This document shows, piece by piece, positions 9,981 to 17,117 of a DNA stretch of 64,000 nucleotides. The position numbers and the translations under genes are program-made. Under the pieces are notes generated by a model. That model was not told the DNA's origin and searched no databases. It worked only from the letters and a program-made list of their open reading frames with translations. Origin of the DNA: JARRON01 sp037383845 (lineage in GTDB: Bacteria > Pseudomonadota > Gammaproteobacteria > Steroidobacterales > XN24); the NCBI GenBank assembly GCA_037383845.1, contig JARRON010000016.1:62001-126000 (forward strand), read 5' to 3'. Position 1 is the first letter of the stretch. Each line of letters begins with the position of its first letter.

Positions 9981-11702
9981 TTATAGCCCCAGCGGGGCCT
10001 CGGTCGCCTGCAGAGAGCCGGGGGTTGTGGCCGGCTTCCGGCGGGGGTCCCGGCGGGGCCGGGCCACCTGCCGGGCCAGGAGCAGCACGGGCAGCACCCC
10101 GGCCGCGACGATGGCCAGGGAGGCCGTTGATGCTTCCGCCAGGCGCTCGTCTGCGGCCAGCTTGTAGGCCTGGACAGCGAGGGTGTCGAAGTCGAAGGGC
10201 CGCAGGATCAGGGTGGCAGGCAGCTCCTTCATCACCTCGACGAATACGATCAGGCCGGCCGTCAGCAGGCTGGCCCGCAGCATGGGCGAATGCACCCGCC
10301 GCAGGGCGGCGCCGGGACTGTGTCCGAGGCTTCTTGCAGCCATGTCCATGGAAGGGGTAATGCGGGCGAGTCCGGCATCGACGGTGTGAAGGGAAACAGC
10401 GAGGAACCGCGCGACATAGGCAAATACCAGGCCGGTGATGCCCCCCGTGAGCACCAGCCCCACGGAGACGCCGAACCACGACTCCAGCGCGGTACGCAGT
10501 CCCAGGTCCGCTGCCGCCAGGGGGATCAGGACCCCGACGGCGATGACGGAGCCGGGAATGGCGTAACCCAGGCCGGCCAGGCGGTGGGTGGCTGTCATCA
10601 GCCGCCCCGGCGCCAGGCGTCGCCCGTAGGCCACCACCAGGGCCGCGGCGACGGCGATGATGGCAGAGATGGCCGCCAGGCCGAGGCTGTTGGCCAGCAG
10701 CCCGGCATAGCGCGCCCCGAACTGGGCATCGCCGGACACCAGCGTCAGCCAGAGCAGCCGTCCTGCCGGCAGCACGAATCCCAGGCCGAGGGGCAGGGCG
10801 CACGCGATCCAGGCGGCCAGCGCCCTCCCGCCCCTGAGGGTGTAACCGGCCCGCACGCTGGCGGCCTGGCCCGTCTGGTGGAACCGCATGCCGCCCCGGT
10901 TCCAGCGCTCCAGGGCCACCAGCAGGATCACAAGCCCGAGGAGCACCGCTGACAGCTTTGCCGCCGACACCGGGTCACCCAGCGAGAACCAGGCCCGGTA
11001 GATGCCGGTGGTGAACACGGGGACGCCGAAATGGGCCACGGTGCCGAAGTCGGCCAGGGTTTCCATGAGCGCCAGAAGCACTCCGGCCACCAGTGCCGGC
11101 CGGGCCATGGGCAGGGCGACCCGGACGAACGCCGTCCACGGACCGCAGCCCAGGGTCCGGGCCGCATCGAGGATGCCCCGGGACTGCTGGACGAAGGCCN
11201 NNNNNNNNNNNNNNNNNNNNNNNNNNNNNNNNNNNNNNNNNNNNNAGGGGTACAGGACCAGGGACAGCATGGCCACGGCACCGCCGAGGGAGCGGATCTG
11301 GGGGAACCAGTACTCCCTGGCGGACCACCCGGTCAGGTCCCGGATGGCAGTCTGGACGGGGCCTGACACCTGCAGGAGGTCCGTGTACGTGTACGCGATG
11401 ACGTAGGCGGGAAACGCCAGCGGAAGCACCAGCGCCCACTCGAAGAACCGCCGCCCCGGGAACCGGCACATGGCCACCAGCCAGGCGCAGGAAAGACCGA
11501 TGACCAGCACGCCGGCCGCGGTGCCGAGGCCGAGAAGAAACGAATTGCCCAGGTAGCTGGGCAGCAGGACCGATGCGATGTGCCGCCAGGCGCCCTGGTC
11601 AGGGAGGAAGAGGTGGACGACCACCACCAGCACCGGCACAACGACCACCGCCGCGACCCCCAGGGCCGCGGCGGTCAGTCCGGTGGGCGTGGCGCGGGCC
11701 AC
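9981..11702 (-). CDS. iron(III) ABC transporter permease, FbpB type
   Basis: A 573-codon inner membrane permease of the FbpB/HitB/SfuB family, made of two fused halves of about six helices each. Typical sequence includes WALVLPLAFPAYVIAYTYTD, ILDAARTLGCGPW with ADFGTVAHFGV in the first half, and the second EAA-type loop AARSLGHSPGAALRRVHSPM followed by VEVMKELPATLILRPFDFDT. It moves ferric iron delivered by the periplasmic binding protein encoded directly upstream (9 bp gap). A 46-N gap (11200-11245) interrupts the first half but the frame resumes correctly. No ATPase gene (fbpC) follows, so the ATPase must lie elsewhere. Start ATG 11702. Confidence 0.9.
   Translation of the reverse strand: MARATPTGLTAAALGVAAVVVVPVLVVVVHLFLPDQGAWRHIASVLLPSYLGNSFLLGLGTAAGVLVIGLSCAWLVAMCRFPGRRFFEWALVLPLAFPAYVIAYTYTDLLQVSGPVQTAIRDLTGWSAREYWFPQIRSLGGAVAMLSLVLYPXXXXXXXXXXXXXXXXAFVQQSRGILDAARTLGCGPWTAFVRVALPMARPALVAGVLLALMETLADFGTVAHFGVPVFTTGIYRAWFSLGDPVSAAKLSAVLLGLVILLVALERWNRGGMRFHQTGQAASVRAGYTLRGGRALAAWIACALPLGLGFVLPAGRLLWLTLVSGDAQFGARYAGLLANSLGLAAISAIIAVAAALVVAYGRRLAPGRLMTATHRLAGLGYAIPGSVIAVGVLIPLAAADLGLRTALESWFGVSVGLVLTGGITGLVFAYVARFLAVSLHTVDAGLARITPSMDMAARSLGHSPGAALRRVHSPMLRASLLTAGLIVFVEVMKELPATLILRPFDFDTLAVQAYKLAADERLAEASTASLAIVAAGVLPVLLLARQVARPRRDPRRKPATTPGSLQATEAPLGL
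11200..11245. other. assembly gap (46 N) inside permease gene
   Basis: Run of 46 N inside the FbpB-type permease. The reading frame is the same on both sides, so the gap length is right modulo 3, but the true missing sequence is unknown. As I recall relatives, only about 8 residues separate the flanking LYP and AF motifs, against the 16 implied here. Confidence 0.95.
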
Positions 11703-11711
11703 CCTGGCGGC

Positions 11712-12761
11712 CTATTTCCAGCCGGCCCGGTCCAGGGCCTTCTGGGCCTCAGCCTGGTGTTCCCCGTAAAGGGACGCGGCCAGGTCATCCGCCTTGAACT
11801 GGCCGAGCTTCTCCAGGGCCGGATTGTCCAGGGACGCGCCGGCGACCACGGGGTATTCGTTGTTGCCCCTGGCGTACAGGGTCTGGGCTTCCGGCGAGGA
11901 CAGGAATTCCAGAAAGGCAAGTCCTGCGGCCGGGTGGGGGGCATGGGTCAGGACGCCGGCGCCGGACACGTTGACGTGGGCGCCGCGGCCGTCCTGGTTG
12001 GGGAAAATCCAGCCCACCTTCTCCACGACCTCCTGGTCGGCCGGATCGTCGGAGTTCATGAGCCGCGCGAAGTAGTAGCTGTTGGCGATGGCGATACCGC
12101 ACTCGCCTGCGGCCACCGCCCGGATCTGGTCGGTGTCTCCGCCCTGGGGATCGCGGGCGAAGTTGGCCACCACGCCCTCGGCCCAGGCTTCGGCGTCTTC
12201 CAGCCCGTGGTGGGCGATCATGGAGGCCATCAGGGAGAGGTTGTAGATATTGCCTCCGGTGCGGGCGCAGACCTCGCCTTTCCATCGGGGATCCGCCAGG
12301 TCCTCGTAGGTGTCCAGGCCCTCCGGCTCGATGCGCTCCTTGTTGTAAAAGATGATCCGCGCCCGCGTGGAGAAACCGTACCAGCGGCCCTCGTCGTCCC
12401 GGAGACTGGCCGGAATCCGCTCGTCAAGCACAGGTGACTCCACCGGCTGGAACAGCCCGGCCTGCTGCGCCCGCCAGAGGCGACCGGCGTCCACTGTGAT
12501 CAGGACGTCCGCCGGGCTGGCATCCCCTTCCTGCTGGATGCGCTCGATCAGGGCGTCGTCCTTGCCCTCGATGCGCCGGACCTGGATCCCGGTCCGGTCC
12601 GTGAAGGCGGCGTACAGGGCGTCGTCACTCTGATAGTGGCGCGCCGAGTAGACATTCAGAACCTGCTCGGCAGCGGGCTCTTCCTGCTGACCACAGGCCG
12701 CCACGGCCAGGCCGAGCAGGAGGATCGCGGTCGCGCGCAGGGAGGCGGGTGAAACAGGCAT
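11712..12761 (-). CDS. iron(III) ABC transporter substrate-binding protein, FbpA/FutA type
   Basis: A 349-residue periplasmic binding protein that captures ferric iron for the adjacent FbpB-type permease. The N terminus ends in LAVAACGQQ, a good lipobox, so it is probably a lipoprotein even though many Gram-negative FbpA proteins are soluble. Hallmarks: LNVYSARHYQSDDALYAAF at the mature start (YSARHY carries iron-binding Tyr/His residues in FutA/FbpA), VRRIEGKDDALIERI, RARIIFYNKE, GDTDQIRAVAAGECGIAIAN SYYFARL with the tandem Tyr pair that holds iron, and GAHVNVSGAGV. Start ATG 12761. A Fur-type operator overlaps its promoter, so low iron should induce the operon. Confidence 0.93.
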   Translation of the reverse strand: MPVSPASLRATAILLLGLAVAACGQQEEPAAEQVLNVYSARHYQSDDALYAAFTDRTGIQVRRIEGKDDALIERIQQEGDASPADVLITVDAGRLWRAQQAGLFQPVESPVLDERIPASLRDDEGRWYGFSTRARIIFYNKERIEPEGLDTYEDLADPRWKGEVCARTGGNIYNLSLMASMIAHHGLEDAEAWAEGVVANFARDPQGGDTDQIRAVAAGECGIAIANSYYFARLMNSDDPADQEVVEKVGWIFPNQDGRGAHVNVSGAGVLTHAPHPAAGLAFLEFLSSPEAQTLYARGNNEYPVVAGASLDNPALEKLGQFKADDLAASLYGEHQAEAQKALDRAGWK

Positions 12762-12794
12762 CGACGTCCTCGCGTTCGGAAGTAAGGGCCACGT

Positions 12795-12823
12795 ATGCTA
12801 ATGAGAAAGATTCGCATTAGCAA
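12795..12823 (-). promoter_or_regulatory. Fur box overlapping promoter of the iron uptake operon
   Basis: A perfect inverted repeat TGCTAATG / CATTAGCA (12796-12803 and 12815-12822) encloses 11 bases. The 19-base core at 12800-12818 differs from a classical Fur-type AATGAGAATNATTCTCATT site at only two positions. On the minus strand a possible sigma-70 promoter has -35 TTGCTA (12823-12818), a 17-base spacer and -10 TAGCAT (12800-12795). Bound Fur would cover the spacer and -10 and block transcription of the binding-protein/permease pair when iron is ample. Confidence 0.85.
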
Positions 12824-12832
12824 CACAAGCCC

Positions 12833-13621
12833 TCAGGGCCGGCCGGGGAAGGCGAAGCCGTTCACGGTAAATCCGCCATCGACGACCAGGCACTGGCCGG
12901 TGATGTAGGCCGCCGCTGGCATGCACAGAAACGTCACCGCTGCGGCCACCTCTTCCGGTTCGCCGATCCGGCCCATGGGGGTACGTTCTGTCACCGCCCG
13001 CAGGTACGCCGGGTCCTGCAGCACCTGCTCGGCCAGCGGCGTGGCGATGTACCAGGGAGCCACGGCGTTGACGCGGATCGCGTCGGCGGCCCACTCGCAG
13101 GCCAGGTTCCGGGTGAGCTGGATCATGGCCGCCTTGCTCGCGCCGTAGGGCGCCCCGGTAGCCAGGTGGGTCAGTCCCGCCACCGACGCCACGTTGACCA
13201 CCGCACCGCTGCCGGCTTTCAGTGCAGGGTGGAGCGCCCGAGTGAGCTCGAACGTGCTCTCCAGGTTTGTGGCCATGACGTGGCGCGCTTCGCCGCCGGC
13301 ATAGTCCACGGTGGCGCGCCGGATATTGGTGCCGGCGTTGTTGACCAGGATGTGGAGCGCATCGCCGGCGGCCTGCACCGTCTCGACCAGGCGCTGGCGG
13401 TCCGCCGCTTCAGAGACATCAGCGGCCACGGCCGCTGCGCGGGCGCCCTGCCGCCGGAGCGCGTCAGCCGCGGCCTCCGCCTTCCCTGCGTCCCGGCCGC
13501 ACAGCACGACCTCCGCCCCCCGCTCCGCGAGCATTGCGGCCACGGCCCGCCCGATGCCCCGGCTGCCGCCGGTGACCAGTGCCCGTCGGCCGTCCAGTCG
13601 CCATGGGTTGGCTTGTGCCAT
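12833..13621 (-). CDS. short-chain dehydrogenase/reductase (SDR), classical type
   Basis: A 262-residue NAD(P)-dependent oxidoreductase. It shows the cofactor motif TGGSRGIG near the N terminus, the NNAG motif (LHILVNNAGTNIRRAT), catalytic Ser in VVNVASVAGL, catalytic YGASK and the C-terminal ITGQCLVVDGGFTVNGF block. CGRDAGK after the second strand suggests NADPH preference. The NIRRAT and CEWAADAIRVNAVAPWYIATPL segments are close to tropinone-reductase-like SDRs of unknown substrate. Start ATG 13621. It is upstream of the iron operon on the same strand, but the Fur-controlled promoter lies between them, so it is probably a separate transcript. Confidence 0.9.
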   Translation of the reverse strand: MAQANPWRLDGRRALVTGGSRGIGRAVAAMLAERGAEVVLCGRDAGKAEAAADALRRQGARAAAVAADVSEAADRQRLVETVQAAGDALHILVNNAGTNIRRATVDYAGGEARHVMATNLESTFELTRALHPALKAGSGAVVNVASVAGLTHLATGAPYGASKAAMIQLTRNLACEWAADAIRVNAVAPWYIATPLAEQVLQDPAYLRAVTERTPMGRIGEPEEVAAAVTFLCMPAAAYITGQCLVVDGGFTVNGFAFPGRP

Positions 13622-13737
13622 CTTTGGTCTCCTGCGTTACGGGACCCCGGCATTTGGTCACCAACCGGGGCCGTGAGAAAATCGGGGGCCAGACCATTCC
13701 GGGCGGCACGGCCCCCACGTCGCCAGCAGCCAACATC

Positions 13738-14763
13738 ATGACCACGAAGTTCAAGGGCATCCAGATCGTCCCCGGCGACGCCCCGCGGGGCATTGTCGAG
13801 AGCGGCTCCAAGTTCCGCAACGAGTACGGATTCACGGCCATCAAGAACGGCGTGAAGCGTAACCGCAGGGCGGAAGACACACCCATCGGCCGCAAGCCCG
13901 CCTGGATACGTGCGCCCATGCCCGGCGGGGAGGGCTTCGAGGCGGTGAAGCGGAACGTCCGCGATCATCGCCTGGCGACGGTCTGCGAGGAGTCCATGTG
14001 CCCCAACATCGGGGAGTGCTGGAATCACGGCACGGCCACCCTGATGATCATGGGCGCCGTGTGCACCCGCGCCTGCCAGTTCTGCGCCGTCGATACCGGT
14101 AACCCCCGGGGCTGGCTGGATCCGGATGAGCCCGCCAACGCGGCCCGGTCGGTGGAGCTGATGGGCCTGCGGTACGTCGTGATCACCTCCGTGGACCGGG
14201 ACGACCTCCCCGACGGCGGCGCGGCCCACTACGCGGCCTGCGTGCGGGAGATCCGGGCGCGGAATCCGGATACGGCGGTGGAAGCCCTGACGCCCGATTT
14301 CCGCGGTGACACCCGCGCGGTGGAGACCGTGGTGGATTCCGGGCTCCAGGTATTCGCCCAGAACGTGGAGACCGTGCGTCGCCTCACCCACCGGGTCCGG
14401 GACCGGAGAGCCGGCTATGACCAGACCCTGAAGGTGCTGGCCCATGCCAAGGTCCACCGGCCGGGGGTGCTCACCAAGACCAGCCTGATGGTCGGGCTGG
14501 GCGAAACCGACGAGGAAATTCGCGAGGCCCTGGCGGACATTCGCCGCGCGGAAGTGGATATCGTCACCTTCGGCCAGTACCTGCGGCCGACGGCCAACCA
14601 CCTCCCCGTGGAGCGGTTCGTCACCCCGGAGTCCTTTGCGGACTACCGGCGCTGGGGCCTGGAGATGGGCTTTCTGGAAGTGGTCTCCGGCCCGCTGGTT
14701 CGCTCCAGCTACCGCGCCGACCAGGTGCTGGAGAAGAACAACGTGGGCCTCGGCGCCGCCTAG
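13738..14763 (+). CDS. lipA: lipoyl synthase
   Basis: A 341-residue radical SAM enzyme that inserts two sulfurs into protein-bound octanoyl groups to make the lipoyl cofactor of 2-oxoacid dehydrogenases and the glycine cleavage system. Both iron-sulfur clusters are visible: the auxiliary cluster with C83, C88 and C94 (TVCEESMCPNIGECW) and the radical SAM cluster with C109, C113 and C116 (CTRACQFC). The C-terminal RSSYRA motif, whose Ser ligates the auxiliary cluster, is present. I choose ATG 13738 because the family aligns from here; an in-frame extension reaches back to about 13579 but runs over the divergent SDR start. lipB is not adjacent. Confidence 0.97.
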   Translation: MTTKFKGIQIVPGDAPRGIVESGSKFRNEYGFTAIKNGVKRNRRAEDTPIGRKPAWIRAPMPGGEGFEAVKRNVRDHRLATVCEESMCPNIGECWNHGTATLMIMGAVCTRACQFCAVDTGNPRGWLDPDEPANAARSVELMGLRYVVITSVDRDDLPDGGAAHYAACVREIRARNPDTAVEALTPDFRGDTRAVETVVDSGLQVFAQNVETVRRLTHRVRDRRAGYDQTLKVLAHAKVHRPGVLTKTSLMVGLGETDEEIREALADIRRAEVDIVTFGQYLRPTANHLPVERFVTPESFADYRRWGLEMGFLEVVSGPLVRSSYRADQVLEKNNVGLGAA

Positions 14764-14834
14764 GACCTGTCCCGTCCTGCAACCTTTTCCGCGTTCCCGG
14801 CGTCTTATCCTTCGAGACCCCAGGAGGAGAACCC

Positions 14835-14978
14835 GTGAACGCCATCCAGCTGCTCAGCAAGCGCCTTCTTGCCGCCAGTCGATCGTCCGCCCGGAGACGC
14901 AATACCGAGAGCTCCGCCCGGCGATCTGCACCGGCGGCCCCGGTCCCGCCCGTGACGCGGTGGAGCCGGGTCCGCTAG
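14835..14978 (+). CDS. possible small ORF or gene remnant after lipA
   Basis: A 47-codon frame starting at GTG 14835 with a strong AGGAGGAGA ribosome site 5 bases before it. The predicted product starts MNAIQLLSKR and then becomes Ser/Arg/Ala/Pro-rich without obvious structure. The opening ten residues resemble the N terminus of nitroreductase-family proteins, and the rest does not, so this may be the stump of a decayed gene. It ends just before the convergent deacetylase gene. Without a homologue, its reality is uncertain. Confidence 0.3.
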   Translation: MNAIQLLSKRLLAASRSSARRRNTESSARRSAPAAPVPPVTRWSRVR

Positions 14979-14985
14979 CCCGGAC

Positions 14986-16008
14986 TCATCCCTCGGCGAA
15001 GCCCTCGAGAAAGCCGGCGACGTTGGCGCCGATGGCCTCCAGACCATAGCCCCCTTCCATGACGATCACGGTGGGTGGTGCCCCGGAACCGATCCGGCGG
15101 CCCATCCGGCGGAAATCCGCGGTGGTCAGCCGGAAGCCGGAGATGGGGTCTCCCTCCCAGGTGTCCACGCCCAGGGACACGACCAGGGCCTCGGGCGAGA
15201 AGTCGGCGATGCGGGCCAGTGCCGTCTCCAGGGCAGGCTCGTAACCCCGCCAGTCCGTGCCCTTCGGCAGGGGCAGGTTGAGGTGGGTGCCGCCCTCGGT
15301 CTCGTCTCCGTGGCCGAGGAAGAACGGGAAGGCCTGCCTGGGATCGCAATGGACCGACACCGTCAGCACGTCTTCCCGGCCGGAAAAGATCTCCTGGGTA
15401 CCGTTGCCGTGGTGGTAATCCACGTCCAGCACGGCCACTGAGGGAACGCCCGCGTCGCGAAAGCCCTGGGCGGCGACGGCGGCGTTATTGATGAAGCAGT
15501 AACCTCCGAAGAAGCTCCGGCCGGCGTGGTGGCCCGGCGGGCGGCTGAGGGCGAAGGCTGCTGCCTGGCCTGAGGACACCGCCCTGCGGGCGCTGTCGGC
15601 CACCGCCGCTGCCGCCCGCGCGGCCTCCCAGGTTCCCGCCGTGATCGGAGTTCCGGCGTCAAAAGACCAGAAGCCCAGCCGGCCGTCGATATGCTCCGGT
15701 TCCCGGTCACCGCGCATGCCGGGCGCCCGCCAGGACAGGGGCAGGGCGCAGACTTCTTCGCCGTGGGCAGCCACCCACTGGTCCCACGCTTCCTGTAAGA
15801 AGGCCACGTAGCGGGGCTCGTGCACGGCCAGCACAGGCGCAAGTCCGCCGTCCCGGACAGCCTGGATGTCGTCCATGCCCCGGCGGGTCAGCTCAGCGAG
15901 GATGCTTTCCATCCGCTCGGGGCAGTCGTAGGCCGGCACGAGCCGGCCACCGGTGAGTTCCGAGGCGCCGTGCTGCCGCTCGTGCGCCGGGCTGTAGAAA
16001 ATTTTCAT
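14986..16008 (-). CDS. histone deacetylase superfamily protein, acetylpolyamine amidohydrolase-like
   Basis: A 340-residue zinc hydrolase that should remove acetyl groups from small amines such as acetylspermidine or acetylputrescine, or from acetyl-lysine. Zinc ligands are D197, H199 (LDVDYHHGNGTQ) and D282 (SLGVDTWEGDP); the paired catalytic His are H160/H161 in RPPGHHAG. The N-terminal ELTGGRLVPAYDCPER and the whole length match acetylpolyamine amidohydrolase (AphA) better than AcuC-type deacetylases. Start ATG 16008. It is divergent from sohB across 92 bp. Substrate identity is inferred from similarity only. Confidence 0.88.
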   Translation of the reverse strand: MKIFYSPAHERQHGASELTGGRLVPAYDCPERMESILAELTRRGMDDIQAVRDGGLAPVLAVHEPRYVAFLQEAWDQWVAAHGEEVCALPLSWRAPGMRGDREPEHIDGRLGFWSFDAGTPITAGTWEAARAAAAVADSARRAVSSGQAAAFALSRPPGHHAGRSFFGGYCFINNAAVAAQGFRDAGVPSVAVLDVDYHHGNGTQEIFSGREDVLTVSVHCDPRQAFPFFLGHGDETEGGTHLNLPLPKGTDWRGYEPALETALARIADFSPEALVVSLGVDTWEGDPISGFRLTTADFRRMGRRIGSGAPPTVIVMEGGYGLEAIGANVAGFLEGFAEG

Positions 16009-16100
16009 ACCAGGTCCACGGGCGGGCCAGGGCCCGCGTCGACAGGTGGCTGCGCTACCATAGCGCCGAATACATCGACCACGAATACCAAGGAGCCGGC

Positions 16101-17117
16101 GTGCCTGAAGCCCTGCTCGACTATGGCCTGTTCCTGGCCAAGACCGCCACCGTTGTAGTGGCCATCGCCGTGGTTCTCGGCCTGGTGGTCTCCGTCTCCC
16201 GGAAGAACCGGGAGCCCGAGGGACTGCAGGCGAAGAACCTGGGCAAGCAGCTGCGCGGGGCGGCCAACAGCCTGCGCCAGGCCATGATGCCGCGCAAGCA
16301 GTGGCGCAGCTTCGCCAGGGCCCAGAAGAAGCAGCTCAAGGACAGGGAACACGTGCAACGCCCGACCCTGTTCGTGCTGGACTTCAAGGGCGACCTGCGG
16401 GCGTCCGCGTCCGCCTCTCTGCGCCGGGAGATCAGCGCCGTGCTGGAGGTGGCCCGGCCCGATGACGAGGTCCTCGTCCGTCTGGAGAACTACGGTGGGC
16501 TGGTGCACGAGCACGGCCTGGCCGCCTCCCAGCTGGCCCGGCTGAGGGATCGCGGTATTCGCCTCACCGCGGCCGTGGACAAGGTGGCGGCCAGCGGCGG
16601 ATATCTCATGGCATGCGTGGCGGACCGCATCATCGCCGCTCCCTTTGCCATCGTCGGATCCATCGGGGTGCTGGCCCAGGTGCCCAACTTCCGAAAGCTC
16701 CTGGAGGACCGGGGCGTCCACGTCGAGCAGGTGAAAGCGGGCCGGTACAAGCGCACCGTGAGCATGTTCGGCGAGGTCACCGACGAGGATCGGGACAAGC
16801 TGCGCCAGGAACTGGAGGACGTCCATGCCCTGTTCCAGGACATGGTGGCCCGCTACCGTCCGAGGTTGGACATGGGCAAGGTGGCCACCGGCGAGTACTG
16901 GCACGGTACCAGGGCCCTGGAGCTTGGACTGGTGGACGACCTGTGCACCAGCGACGAATACCTGCTCCGGGCGTCGGAGCGGTTCGACGCCTATGCGGTG
17001 AAGTGGGCTGGCCGGAAGAAGATTACCGAAAAGATCAGCGCTGCCATGGAAACGGGCGCGGCGAGGGCCACGGAGGCGGCCCTGGAGCGAGCCCGCAGGG
17101 GCGGCCTGGGATGCTGA
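16101..17117 (+). CDS. sohB: inner membrane peptidase SohB (S49 family)
   Basis: A 338-residue signal-peptide-peptidase-like protease with a Ser/Lys dyad. A membrane anchor lies at residues 13-35 (AKTATVVVAIAVVLGLVVSV), and the N-terminal SohB extension with a basic linker follows. The nucleophile is S165 in KVAASGGYLMA and the general base is probably K217 in AGRYKRT. Start is GTG 16101 with an AAGGAG ribosome site at 16090-16095. The catalytic domain probably faces the periplasm. Its last 7 bp overlap the start of the next gene, an exported GH13 protein, so the two are co-translated. Confidence 0.93.
   Translation: MPEALLDYGLFLAKTATVVVAIAVVLGLVVSVSRKNREPEGLQAKNLGKQLRGAANSLRQAMMPRKQWRSFARAQKKQLKDREHVQRPTLFVLDFKGDLRASASASLRREISAVLEVARPDDEVLVRLENYGGLVHEHGLAASQLARLRDRGIRLTAAVDKVAASGGYLMACVADRIIAAPFAIVGSIGVLAQVPNFRKLLEDRGVHVEQVKAGRYKRTVSMFGEVTDEDRDKLRQELEDVHALFQDMVARYRPRLDMGKVATGEYWHGTRALELGLVDDLCTSDEYLLRASERFDAYAVKWAGRKKITEKISAAMETGAARATEAALERARRGGLGC

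Noticed and set aside
9925..10803. N-terminal extension of the FadL-type gene to 10803
   Set aside because: The extension overlaps the permease gene in another frame of the same strand and adds no domain. The FadL signal peptide begins at ATG 9924.
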